Source: a virus. From it: a stretch of 43,012 nucleotides of DNA. Made by a program: the position numbers and the translations under genes. The first letter of the stretch is position 1; every line of letters begins with the position of its first letter. The stretch covers positions 1 to 43,012 of the IMG/VR virus record IMGVR_UViG_3300025671_000136. One strand, given 5' to 3'. Below are positions 18,341-25,774 of this stretch, one piece after another. The notes beneath the pieces were generated by a model. It saw nothing but the letters and a program-made list of their open reading frames with translations, had not been told where the DNA came from and searched no databases.

Positions 18341-18852
18341 GTTATATAGGTAGACCACCTGCTAATGCTGCATTAACTTCAAATGACATTACAGACAGTA
18401 CAATTACATCTGCCAAGATTGTTAATGATTCAATTGTGGATGCAGATATTAATAGCAGTGCAGCGATTGCTGCAACAAAGATCGCAAATACGGCTGTTAC
18501 CTTATCAGATGATCAAACGATTACGGGCAATATTCGTGGATCACTAACCACATTAAGCAATGACACCAATACTTTTAATTTAACCAATGCTGGAATCGGC
18601 ACAAACAACTTCAAAGTTACGTTTACCACAGGTTCACCTGTGTTGACATTTACATTAGATGCCAATGCGGTAGGACAAAGTGGAAATATTGTTTTTATTA
18701 ACACAGGTGCAACTGCTTTTTCTGCACACAGCACTTGTAAAATTGCTACTGCTGATTTGACTACACTCGCTACTGCAGGAACGTATTGGATGAGTTATTA
18801 CTGCATTAGTAGCACAGAAGTACTGGTAACAATATCTACTAAATTGATATGA
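18337..18852 (+). CDS. Tail fibre-like appendage protein, 171 aa
   Basis: It opens MSYIGRPPANAALTSNDITD and continues with short repeats of the form TITSAKIVNDSIVDADINSS, a common start of phage fibre proteins (YIGRxP...AKIxDxSI). The C-terminus is beta-rich (NIVFINTGATAFSAHSTCKI). It overlaps both neighbours by four bases, so it belongs to the appendage operon. Confidence 0.7.
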   Translation: MSYIGRPPANAALTSNDITDSTITSAKIVNDSIVDADINSSAAIAATKIANTAVTLSDDQTITGNIRGSLTTLSNDTNTFNLTNAGIGTNNFKVTFTTGSPVLTFTLDANAVGQSGNIVFINTGATAFSAHSTCKIATADLTTLATAGTYWMSYYCISSTEVLVTISTKLI

Positions 18853-19652
18853 GTTTAGTATCTTCAACTGCAAAAATAACAAGTAATACTGGATTCTACG
18901 ACTTCCCAATTGAGCAGTCGCTTAGATTTGATGGGGTAAGTAGTTATTTGAGTAGAACTCCTACAACTACAGGAGATAGAAAAGTATTTACTTTAAGTTT
19001 ATGGATAAAAAGGGGAAATTTGGCAGCGTATGGTTCCGCTTATGAAATATTTTTTTCTGTTGGAACGGGTACATATGATTTTAGATATCAATTTACATCA
19101 AATGATACACTTGTAATTTATTCACCAAATTCAAGCGCAACTGCTTTTGGAGGAATTGATAATACGAATCGTGTTTTTCGTGATACATCAGCATGGTATC
19201 ATATAGTAATATCTTTAGACAAAAATTCTGGAAACATATTTTGTTATGTGAATGGAGAATCAGACTTATCACTAAGCCCAAGTTATAATAATTGGACAGG
19301 AGATTCTAATGTTAATGTTCAAAATATTGTGCATAACATCGGAAGGCAAACTAGTGGATATTATTATTTCAACGGCTACCTAGCCAACATCCAATTCATT
19401 GACGGGCAAGCACTAGATCCGTACTTCTTTGGTGAGTCTAAAAACGGAGTCTGGATACCTTATAATGCTTTTAGCACTGCAGGATCTGGAACTGCTACCG
19501 CATCAGATGGAGATACTGCAACAGACAGTTACGGCACGAATGGGTTCCACTTAACATTTGAGGATGGCATAGAAACACTAAGTGTTAATAGCAGTAACGT
19601 AAGTGCTTTTAGGGATAAGTCGCATAATACAAACCACTGGAAGATAAACTGA
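18849..19652 (+). CDS. LamG/concanavalin-like appendage protein (N-terminal half of a split gene?)
   Basis: 267 residues. The segment QSLRFDGVSSYLSRTPTTTG, then FTLSLWIKRG and WYHIVISLDKNSGNIFCYVN, is a laminin-G/concanavalin-like lectin fold, followed by FNGYLANIQFIDGQALDP, typical of marine phage tail proteins. In the proteins I recall, this domain continues without a stop into an ISSHDxVPDSPTNNFATLNPL segment; here it ends at ...NHWKIN and that segment begins the next gene in another frame. It probably binds host surface glycans. Base composition is visibly more AT-rich than the upstream fibre gene. Confidence 0.75.
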   Translation: MSLVSSTAKITSNTGFYDFPIEQSLRFDGVSSYLSRTPTTTGDRKVFTLSLWIKRGNLAAYGSAYEIFFSVGTGTYDFRYQFTSNDTLVIYSPNSSATAFGGIDNTNRVFRDTSAWYHIVISLDKNSGNIFCYVNGESDLSLSPSYNNWTGDSNVNVQNIVHNIGRQTSGYYYFNGYLANIQFIDGQALDPYFFGESKNGVWIPYNAFSTAGSGTATASDGDTATDSYGTNGFHLTFEDGIETLSVNSSNVSAFRDKSHNTNHWKIN

Positions 19653-19653
19653 T

Positions 19654-21483
19654 ATGGCTATTAGTTCACACGACATTGTCCCCGATTCGCCAACGAATAC
19701 TTTTGCTACGTTGAATCCGCTAAGAGCAGGAACGCAAAATTTAGCTGATGGTAATCTAAAAATAAGTGCAAAGTCTGAAAATCATTGGGGAACGTTAGCA
19801 GTAGACCCTGCAGATACTAATAAGTATTATTTTGAAATGCTTGTTATTGCACAAAAAGCGGGTGCACAAGTTGTTGGGGTATCGAACCAGTCTGGGACAG
19901 CAACAAATTATTTAGGATCAGATGCGAATGGCTGGGGTATATTTTTTCAGTCTAATTCAAATAATGGTGATTTAGTTAATAGTACGCTCAGTTCAAGTGG
20001 TGTTACTTTTTCAAACGGAGATATTGTTCAAGTATGTTTTACAGCATCAAAAATTTGGTTTGGCAAAAACGGAACTTTTATTGGTAATCCAGATACAGAA
20101 ACAAGTCCTTCGTTTAGTAATTTATCTGGTACGTTAAGTCCAGTTATCTCTAATCGCAGTGATCTTGGTGGTAGTGCTTGCATTAACTTCGGCCAAGATC
20201 ATTTATTTGGAGGTTCAACTTTTTCAACTGCTGCAACAAATGCAGGTGCAGGCTCTAACACACCAGATAACGGTATCGGCACGTTCGCATTTTCACCACC
20301 AACTGGCGCATTAGCATTATGCACAGCAAACCTGCCAGATCCAGCAATAGATCCAGCAGTGGATGATCTGCTGGAGGATTACTTTAAGGCTGTGACTTGG
20401 ACGGGTAATACTAATGGTGGTTCTTACAATAATGGTTATGTAACTGTTGGATTCCAAGCTGATTTAATTTGGATTAAAAATAGAGATGGAGCTTATTCTC
20501 ATGTAGTACATGATTCGGTTAGAGGTTGGGATAAAAGAATTATTCCCGATAGAACTGATCCTGAAGGATCGAATACGCATTTATCTACTACCCCACCAAA
20601 TAGCTCATCATTTTACTTAGATGGTACTGGAGCAAGTTATAATTCTACTAATCAGAAAATGGTCGCTTGGTGCTTTCGTGCTGGAGGAAGTCCAAGTGGA
20701 TCAACATCAACAACTGGATCTGCTAAACGTATCAATACTAGCGGCACACAAGATGACACCAGTTGTAGTGCATTAGCTAGTGCAGCAAGTGCTACAATTA
20801 CTCCAACACTAATGAGCATCAATCAAAAAGCAGGTTTTAGTATTATCAAATACGTTGGGGAAGCCGAAGACAGTACAGATTGGAACACTATTCCACATGG
20901 GCTAAATGCTGCTCCAGAATTTGTTATCTGTAAAAATCTTGATGATACTGGTGGTAGGGATTGGGCCGTTTATCATCAGACATTAGGCGGAACAAAATAT
21001 TTAACTTTAAATGATAATACTTCTGGTACTACCGCAATTCACAGGTGGAATAACACTAATCCTACATCTTCTGTTATTACAATAGGACATGGAGGTGTAG
21101 TTAATAGATTGAATGATAATCATATTTGTTATGCTTGGCACTCCGTTGCTGGCTACTCCGCATTTGGTTCGTATGAAGGTAACGGATCTGCTGATGGGCC
21201 TTTTATTTATACCGGATTTAAACCTGCGTGGGTGATGGTTAAGTCAGCTGATCTAACTGCAAATTGGGCCGTTTTTGATTCAGCTAGAAGCCCTTACAAC
21301 TTAGTAGATAGGAAAATATATGCTAATGATTCTAGAGATGAAAGAGTAGATAGCACTGACACTTTAGATATTTTAAGTAACGGCTTTAAACTTAAAAGAT
21401 CGGACTCATCTACTAATAGTTCTGGAACCTACATCTACGCAGCATTTGCCGAACAACCTTTTAAATACGCTAACGCCAGATAA
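19654..21483 (+). CDS. SPRY-like/DUF7483-type tail appendage protein, 609 aa
   Basis: It starts MAISSHDIVPDSPTNTFATL, a marine phage tail signature. Residues about 45-190 resemble a SPRY/concanavalin domain (HWGTLAVDPADTNKYYFEML, GWGIFFQSNSNNGDL, VCFTASKIWFGKNGTFIG). The C-terminal part (KYVGEAEDSTDWNTIPHGLN, APEFVICKN, GPFIYTGFKPAWVMVKSADL, ending GTYIYAAFAEQPFKYANAR) is the repeat-like module I know as DUF7483. It probably forms the receptor-contacting tip. It starts one base after the LamG gene stop, in a different frame; together they look like one ancestral protein split in two. Confidence 0.78.
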   Translation: MAISSHDIVPDSPTNTFATLNPLRAGTQNLADGNLKISAKSENHWGTLAVDPADTNKYYFEMLVIAQKAGAQVVGVSNQSGTATNYLGSDANGWGIFFQSNSNNGDLVNSTLSSSGVTFSNGDIVQVCFTASKIWFGKNGTFIGNPDTETSPSFSNLSGTLSPVISNRSDLGGSACINFGQDHLFGGSTFSTAATNAGAGSNTPDNGIGTFAFSPPTGALALCTANLPDPAIDPAVDDLLEDYFKAVTWTGNTNGGSYNNGYVTVGFQADLIWIKNRDGAYSHVVHDSVRGWDKRIIPDRTDPEGSNTHLSTTPPNSSSFYLDGTGASYNSTNQKMVAWCFRAGGSPSGSTSTTGSAKRINTSGTQDDTSCSALASAASATITPTLMSINQKAGFSIIKYVGEAEDSTDWNTIPHGLNAAPEFVICKNLDDTGGRDWAVYHQTLGGTKYLTLNDNTSGTTAIHRWNNTNPTSSVITIGHGGVVNRLNDNHICYAWHSVAGYSAFGSYEGNGSADGPFIYTGFKPAWVMVKSADLTANWAVFDSARSPYNLVDRKIYANDSRDERVDSTDTLDILSNGFKLKRSDSSTNSSGTYIYAAFAEQPFKYANAR

Positions 21484-21497
21484 CTAAGGAACTAACT

Positions 21498-22043
21498 ATG
21501 TGGCAATATAACAGTAAAACTATAAGCGTTGGACGTTCTTGGACTGACGATTCTGGCGTAACACATCCTTCTGTCTGGAATCGTTGGACACCTGAATTTA
21601 AAGCATCAATTGGATTGGTTTGGATAGATGATCCAGTAGTAGAGCAGTACGATGAGCGTTTTTATTGGAGTGCAAATAACCCAAAAAGTTTAGACGATGT
21701 AAACGTAGTAGATGTGGACGGTAATCCGGTATTGGATGAAGATGGCAATCAAATGATTCAAACTGGACTAAAAAACCTGTGGATTGCTAAAACCAAAGAA
21801 CAAGCAAATAGTTTACTGAAGCCAACAGATTGGTATGCAGTTCGGCAAGTAGAGACTTCTCAAGCAATACCACAATCAGTAATTGATTATCGGGCTTCTG
21901 TCAGAGCAGCATGCAATTCAATTGAATCAGCAATTACTGGATGTACAACCTTAGATGAATTTATTGCTTTGTTTACTACACCTACAGATGAAGCAGGAAA
22001 TGTAACAGGAAACGCAATTATTAATCAGTGGCCTTCTAACTAA
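21498..22043 (+). CDS. Tail fibre assembly-like protein, 181 aa
   Basis: The C-terminal part (WIAKTKEQANSLLKPTDWYA, VRQVETSQAIPQSVIDYRAS, VRAACNSIESAI) matches small proteins found after tail fibre genes and related to fibre-assembly chaperones (DUF4376-like). The N-terminal part WQYNSKTISVGRSWTDDSGV is common to marine phage members. A good AAGGAAC ribosome binding site precedes the ATG. It closes the appendage operon. Whether it is a chaperone or a structural subunit is not shown by the sequence. Confidence 0.68.
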   Translation: MWQYNSKTISVGRSWTDDSGVTHPSVWNRWTPEFKASIGLVWIDDPVVEQYDERFYWSANNPKSLDDVNVVDVDGNPVLDEDGNQMIQTGLKNLWIAKTKEQANSLLKPTDWYAVRQVETSQAIPQSVIDYRASVRAACNSIESAITGCTTLDEFIALFTTPTDEAGNVTGNAIINQWPSN

Positions 22044-22053
22044 GAGTATGATT

Positions 22054-22350
22054 ATGGGTGACGCAACTTCATTAATAGAATTAGCTAATAATTTAGGTAG
22101 CGTCACAATGACGTTGTGTGCATGTTTTTGGTACATCAAGTACCTGACAGACACCCACAAAGCTAGAGAAGAGATGTGGATTGCTAAAGATACAGAAAGC
22201 GATGTCAGATTAGCAGAAAGTCACGCTAAGTTGACAGAATTACAAAGAGATTCTCATACTCAATTGCTAAACGTTTTGAGTAATGTAAATAGCACACTCC
22301 AAGAAATGACTGCAGCAATATCAAAGCTGGAGTCGAAGATAGAAAAATGA
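22054..22350 (+). CDS. Membrane-anchored coiled-coil protein, holin candidate, 98 aa
   Basis: Start set at the second ATG because AAGAG is seven bases upstream (the ATG at 22048 is only one base from it). One N-terminal transmembrane segment (LGSVTMTLCACFWYIKYL), then a long coiled coil (VRLAESHAKLTELQRDSHTQ, LLNVLSNVNSTLQEMTAAIS). This architecture is typical of BhlA/UviB-like or other small holin-region proteins, and it heads the lysis cassette. A spanin-like role is an alternative. Confidence 0.55.
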   Translation: MGDATSLIELANNLGSVTMTLCACFWYIKYLTDTHKAREEMWIAKDTESDVRLAESHAKLTELQRDSHTQLLNVLSNVNSTLQEMTAAISKLESKIEK

Positions 22351-22655
22351 AAAAACTTTTATTTGGTTTGCTGTTTGTTAGTTCAACCGTATGGGCAAAT
22401 CCTCCAGACTACAAAACATTATTTCTTTTGCAGTGGGTTTATAACTGCAGTGAGAATCTAAAGCCTTCTTATATGATGCGTGGTTTTGATCAAGCCACTT
22501 CACTGCAAATGTCCATTCATTCCTGCTCATGTGTGATCGATCAATTTCGTGAGTATCATCCCTATGGTGAGCTAATTCTTATGACCGATAAGGATCGGCT
22601 AGCTTTTAGTGAGCGATACGCAAAAATCTGTTCCGGTGTAGTAGAGAGTACCTAA
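22347..22655 (+). CDS. Secreted cysteine-containing protein of the lysis cassette, 102 aa
   Basis: A clear signal peptide (MKKLLFGLLFVSSTVWA, cleavage expected after Ala17) leads a mature domain of about 85 residues with four cysteines (YNCSEN, HSCSCVID, AKICSG), likely disulphide-bonded in the periplasm. No lipobox is present, so it is not a classical outer-membrane spanin. I do not recognise the family. It overlaps the preceding stop (ATGA) and is overlapped by the next start. Possible roles are lysis, superinfection exclusion or envelope modification. Confidence 0.65.
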   Translation: MKKLLFGLLFVSSTVWANPPDYKTLFLLQWVYNCSENLKPSYMMRGFDQATSLQMSIHSCSCVIDQFREYHPYGELILMTDKDRLAFSERYAKICSGVVEST

Positions 22656-22795
22656 TGGATTTATTTACAGAGATCACAGATATTCTTTTAAATACCGGAG
22701 CATTGGAAGCAATTCTACTGGCAACTGGTGCGCCAGCTAGTGCAGTGGTAGGCATTAAAATCTATAAGAAATTTAAGAATGCAAGAAACAGTTAA
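22655..22795 (+). CDS. 46-aa small membrane protein, second holin candidate
   Basis: The frame MDLFTEITDILLNTGALEAI then LLATGAPASAVVGIKIYKKF and KNARNS has one hydrophobic helix and a basic tail. It lies exactly between the secreted protein and the endolysin, overlapping both (TAATG at the start, 17 bases at the end). Size and topology suit a minimal pinholin-like or accessory holin. Only context and hydrophobicity support this. Confidence 0.55.
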   Translation: MDLFTEITDILLNTGALEAILLATGAPASAVVGIKIYKKFKNARNS

Positions 22796-23162
22796 TTTTA
22801 AAGAGCATGAATTTCGTTGTTCCTGTTGTGGAAACAATGAAATGAAAGATGTATTCATTGAGAAACTACAATTGATTCGTGATGAATTTGGGAAATCAAT
22901 GAGAATCACATCCGGTTATCGTTGCAAAGGATATAATGACATTGTCAGTTCTACTGGCCCCAATGGGCCACATACTACGGGTAGAGCAGCAGACATACTA
23001 GTGAGTGGTTCAGACATGCATGAATTGATTCGGCTAGCGTTTAAACACAACATGACCGGAATAGGAATCAAAGGTACTGGCCCACATGCCACTCGCTACA
23101 TCCACATCGATGATTTATTATCAGATGATAAGCGATTACGTCCTACGGTTTGGAGTTACTAA
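22779..23162 (+). CDS. Endolysin, peptidase M15 family (D-Ala-D-Ala carboxypeptidase-like)
   Basis: 127 residues. SGYRC (45-49), HTTGRAADI with zinc ligands H65 and D72, and YIHID with H109 form the M15A zinc site seen in peptidoglycan-cleaving phage enzymes. The N-terminal EFRCSCCGNNEM is the usual opening of this family. No signal peptide is present, so it needs a holin, in line with the two small membrane proteins upstream. It runs convergently into the integrase gene with a 20-base overlap (23143-23162) and no visible terminator between them. Confidence 0.9.
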   Translation: MQETVNFKEHEFRCSCCGNNEMKDVFIEKLQLIRDEFGKSMRITSGYRCKGYNDIVSSTGPNGPHTTGRAADILVSGSDMHELIRLAFKHNMTGIGIKGTGPHATRYIHIDDLLSDDKRLRPTVWSY

Positions 23163-24102
23163 TTTGTACAAGTTCTAGTAGCTGATCCATTTTTGATTGT
23201 AAGGACTGAAAATCCGTGTGTCGCAGGTTCGATTCCCGCTCTGGCCACCTTTCGTTACAATTACCAATTTCATCTACTAAATCTTGCAGTGGCAGATAAC
23301 TGCTATTGAGATAGAGTTGCGTGGTGGTCAGTCTCTCATGTCGTAGCAAATGCTGCACATGAACCGGATTGTGATTGCTGGACAGCAGTTCCGTAGCAAT
23401 CGATGCACGATAACCGTGTAATGGTTTTGGCCCATTGACTCCAATTTCTTTTTGAAATTTCCGCATTGAATAGGTTAGGTGACTAATCTCTTTGAAATGA
23501 GAATTGAGATAGTTTACTTCTCCTTCATGATCCTCACTGTCTAAGAATTCACGTAGTGGTTTGGCAATTGGAAGTACAGCATCCTGTCTGTTTTTTGTAT
23601 GCCATTCTTGTGAGTTCTCTAATCGAATGCCATCCCCTATTTGATCCCATCTAAGCTGGAATAACTCTCCTGCTCTCATAGCTGTATAGCGCAGCATATA
23701 ATGCGCTCTACGCAAACATCGAAAGCGTTTAGATCTGGCATTCCGTTGATTCAATTCATGCTGCATATGATTGAGTTGATCAATTGTCCAAACCGTAGGC
23801 AGTTTTTTAACTTCACGTAACATTGGCACATGATACTTAGGCCAATCTAAATACTTATGGCAATAGTGCAGGTAAGCTTTCAGTGTGCGGATGTGTGAAT
23901 TGATTGAAGAATCGGATAATGATTCTGATCGGAGATGGTCAATGAATTGATCAAAGTGATCACGTGTCAGTGATTTCGGTTGATCCGGAAAAAGATGTGT
24001 CCAACGTCTAAGATGATTACGATAAGTCGAATATGTTCGATCAGATCTATATATAATAATAGATTTCAAGAATTGGGCCACAGTGTCTTGATTAGATTGC
24101 AT
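23143..24102 (-). CDS. int: Tyrosine-family integrase with attP-encoded C-terminal tail
   Basis: 319 residues. The N-terminal SAM-like core-binding domain (DTVAQFLKSIIIYRSDRTYS to about residue 95) is followed by the catalytic domain with R143 (TAMRAGELFQLRW), K170 (WHTKN), H229/R232 (LHGYR), H255 (LLRHE) and nucleophile Y264 (TTTQLYLN). Residues about 285-302 (RWPERESNLRHTDFQS) are the antisense translation of the tRNA-Phe 3' half, and residues 303-319 are encoded beyond it. All catalytic residues precede the att core. The gene overlaps the repressor gene upstream by 11 bases, so int is probably co-transcribed from the repressor promoter. Confidence 0.93.
   Translation of the reverse strand: MQSNQDTVAQFLKSIIIYRSDRTYSTYRNHLRRWTHLFPDQPKSLTRDHFDQFIDHLRSESLSDSSINSHIRTLKAYLHYCHKYLDWPKYHVPMLREVKKLPTVWTIDQLNHMQHELNQRNARSKRFRCLRRAHYMLRYTAMRAGELFQLRWDQIGDGIRLENSQEWHTKNRQDAVLPIAKPLREFLDSEDHEGEVNYLNSHFKEISHLTYSMRKFQKEIGVNGPKPLHGYRASIATELLSSNHNPVHVQHLLRHERLTTTQLYLNSSYLPLQDLVDEIGNCNERWPERESNLRHTDFQSLQSKMDQLLELVQISNSKP
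23201..23249 (+). other. attP site: 3' half of a tRNA-Phe(GAA) gene
   Basis: The sequence contains a tRNA-Phe anticodon arm GGACTGAAAATCC with anticodon GAA, a five-base variable loop, a T arm with loop TTCGATT, and an acceptor end TCTGGCC followed by ACC. The 5' half of the tRNA is absent, so this is not a functional gene but the usual identity block of a phage attachment site. One A-C mismatch is present in the T stem (positions 51/63). The A-G mismatch at 28/42 lies outside the likely core (from about 23203) and would be corrected by the host 5' half. It lies within the integrase coding region. Confidence 0.88.
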
Positions 24103-24421
24103 CAGCTATCATCCTCCCCTTAATGGTTAGTGAGATAATTCCTTCAATGTCAATAGTGATGTGGGTTTTCACTCCTTCCCCTGCTCCTACCTTAAATTTC
24201 ATTTCCTGCAATTCATCTGCATTGCCTTTTAATACCCACTCATAATCAAAATCGATCACTGATTGAGCGAGTTCCAATAGCTCATGTACGGAGTCTGGTT
24301 GCCTACCATTCAGTATTCTTTGAACTTTTGATCGATCCCATCCAATTGAATCGGCTAAATTGTGTTGCGTAACCTTCTGATTTTTCAGCACATATTTAAA
24401 TCGATCAAGTAATTTCACCAT
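24092..24421 (-). CDS. CI-like repressor with XRE helix-turn-helix, 109 aa
   Basis: The N-terminal HTH (VTQHNLADSIGWDRSKVQRI, LNGRQPDSVHELLELAQ) is of the Cro/CI XRE type. The C-terminal 40 residues (KVGAGEGVKTHITIDIEGII, SLTIKGRMI) form a small beta domain, probably for dimerisation; there is no LexA-like autoprotease motif. Divergent placement opposite the early operon with a palindromic operator between them, and coupling to int, point to the lysogeny repressor. Confidence 0.78.
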   Translation of the reverse strand: MVKLLDRFKYVLKNQKVTQHNLADSIGWDRSKVQRILNGRQPDSVHELLELAQSVIDFDYEWVLKGNADELQEMKFKVGAGEGVKTHITIDIEGIISLTIKGRMIADAI

Positions 24422-24436
24422 AATAGAAAAAACCTC

Positions 24437-24464
24437 TTGAATTTGAACAATGATTGAGGATAAT
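24437..24464 (+). promoter_or_regulatory. Candidate early promoter
   Basis: TTGAAT (24437-24442), a 16-base spacer, then GATAAT (24459-24464), five of six matches to the -10 consensus. Transcription would start near 24471, just before the 19-bp operator palindrome, and would read the early recombination operon. Confidence 0.55.
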
Positions 24465-24473
24465 CGATCACAT

Positions 24474-24492
24474 ACAGTTAACGGTTAACTGT
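24474..24492. promoter_or_regulatory. Operator: 19-bp perfect inverted repeat
   Basis: ACAGTTAACGGTTAACTGT is a perfect 9-1-9 palindrome lying at the predicted early transcription start, between the divergent repressor gene and early operon. It is the natural binding site for the XRE repressor at 24092-24421. Binding is inferred from position and symmetry. Confidence 0.75.
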
Positions 24493-24518
24493 TAATTATG
24501 ATCAATAAGGACACCAGT

Positions 24519-25457
24519 ATGCAAAATGCGAACCTGCTTAGTAGTTCACAGGCAGCAGAAATGCTGAACCTAAGTGTGGATCAGTTACGGAAGATGATTC
24601 AGAAAGGAGAGATTCAAAGTATACAAGTAACTGATCGATCACCACACGTAATTCCGTTAGGTGAAGTGATCAAACATACTCCGCATCAAGTAAGAAAAGC
24701 TTCCATGTCTTTTGATGAGTATGCAGATCTTGATGCTATGAACGCTAGTAGCCTAAAGAAGCTAAGTAAGAGTCTCAACCATTATTTGTGTCAAGACACA
24801 GAACAAACTGCGCCAATGATGAAAGGTGTAGCACTGCATGATTTTGTAGAACACAAGTTTGCTGGAAGAGATTTTGAGAACTTCTACACCTACACTCCCA
24901 CGGTTGATAAGCGCACGAAAGCTGGAAAGGAAATACTTGATCAGTTCATGCGTGAGAATTCACATCTGAAGATTCTCTCAGAAGCAGACTACAAAGATGT
25001 AGTCGAAATGGGGAATGCCATTTTATCCAATCCGGATTTCTGGAAATTTCTGAAGAATGCAGACGTAGAAGAAGTGATTCTTTGGAATCATGAGGGGATT
25101 AAATCCAAAGCACGATTGGATTACTCTAAGAAGAAAGAGCATGTCATTACAGATCTGAAAACTTGCCAAGATGCATCTATCAGAGGATTCAGATCATCCG
25201 CACTCCGTTATTTATATCATCTGCAAGCTCAGTGGTATCGTATCGGCTATCGTGCTGTTCACGGCACACTACCTACCTTTATTTTTGCTGCAGTCGAAAA
25301 CCATCCTCCGTACAACACCGCACTTTATTCTCTATCAGATGAATTATTGGATCAAGCACAAGACATGATCAATCGTTCCATTGATCTATATAAGCGTTTC
25401 ATCGATGGAGAACTGGTCTGTAAGGGATACCACGAAGGAATCATGGAGATTCTGTGA
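24519..25457 (+). CDS. HTH domain fused to RecE-like PD-(D/E)XK exonuclease
   Basis: 312 residues from the ATG at 24519, which has AAGGA seven bases upstream (the ATG at 24498 has no such site). Residues about 4-60 are an excisionase/HTH_17-type DNA-binding domain (LLSSSQAAEMLNLSVDQLRK, MIQKGEIQSIQV). The rest is a RecE/DUF3799-like nuclease: MNASSLKKLSKSLNHYL, KGVALHDFVEHKF, the active-site strand KARLDYSKKKEHVITDLKTC with D and D-x-K, and the Q-x-Q-W-Y-R-I-G-Y helix. It would act as a 5'-3' exonuclease preparing ends for single-strand annealing. It is the first gene of the early operon and its stop overlaps the next start (GTGA). Confidence 0.8.
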   Translation: MQNANLLSSSQAAEMLNLSVDQLRKMIQKGEIQSIQVTDRSPHVIPLGEVIKHTPHQVRKASMSFDEYADLDAMNASSLKKLSKSLNHYLCQDTEQTAPMMKGVALHDFVEHKFAGRDFENFYTYTPTVDKRTKAGKEILDQFMRENSHLKILSEADYKDVVEMGNAILSNPDFWKFLKNADVEEVILWNHEGIKSKARLDYSKKKEHVITDLKTCQDASIRGFRSSALRYLYHLQAQWYRIGYRAVHGTLPTFIFAAVENHPPYNTALYSLSDELLDQAQDMINRSIDLYKRFIDGELVCKGYHEGIMEIL

Positions 25458-25774
25458 GCGATCATAACAATAAGGCTGATCGGCAGATTGCCAAACGTTG
25501 TGAGAAGCTGATGGCATCTGTCAATAAATCGATCCCATTAAAGAAGCTACGATCAATTGAGGGAGAAACTAATTTCAGTGAGGAAATCAATGAGTATCTC
25601 AAAAATGGTGGAAGAGTCACTAAGTTCGCTAGCCGATTCGCAGAAGGCTACAACACAAAGTTTGCCAACCTACATACCTCCTCTGTTACCGGAGAGGATG
25701 ATCAAGAACAATCCTCTTATTACGCAGGAGTTGGCTTATACTTTCGATCTGGCTCAGATAGCTATCAAGAATGA
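25454..25774 (+). CDS. Early-operon protein of unknown function, 106 aa
   Basis: GTG start overlapping the exonuclease stop, with GGAG six bases upstream. The N-terminal half (NNKADRQIAKRCEKLMASVN, KSIPLKKLRSIEGETNFSEE) is basic and helical; the C-terminal half is Ser/Gly/Tyr-rich and looks less protein-like. It overlaps the next gene in another frame by 185 bases, which is unusual. I do not recognise the family. A frameshift joining this N-terminus to the following frame is an alternative. Confidence 0.5.
   Translation: MSDHNNKADRQIAKRCEKLMASVNKSIPLKKLRSIEGETNFSEEINEYLKNGGRVTKFASRFAEGYNTKFANLHTSSVTGEDDQEQSSYYAGVGLYFRSGSDSYQE

Noticed and set aside
18849-21483. Diversity-generating retroelement, as in BPP-1
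   Set aside because: No reverse transcriptase gene and no template/variable repeat pair were seen, although several virion genes are BPP-1-like.
23201-23249. Functional tRNA-Phe gene
   Set aside because: Only the 3' half from the anticodon arm onward is present; the acceptor 5' strand and D arm are missing, and it lies within int. It is an attachment site.
24498-24518. Exonuclease start at 24498
   Set aside because: No ribosome binding site before it, whereas AAGGA is seven bases before the ATG at 24519. It also lies almost on the operator.
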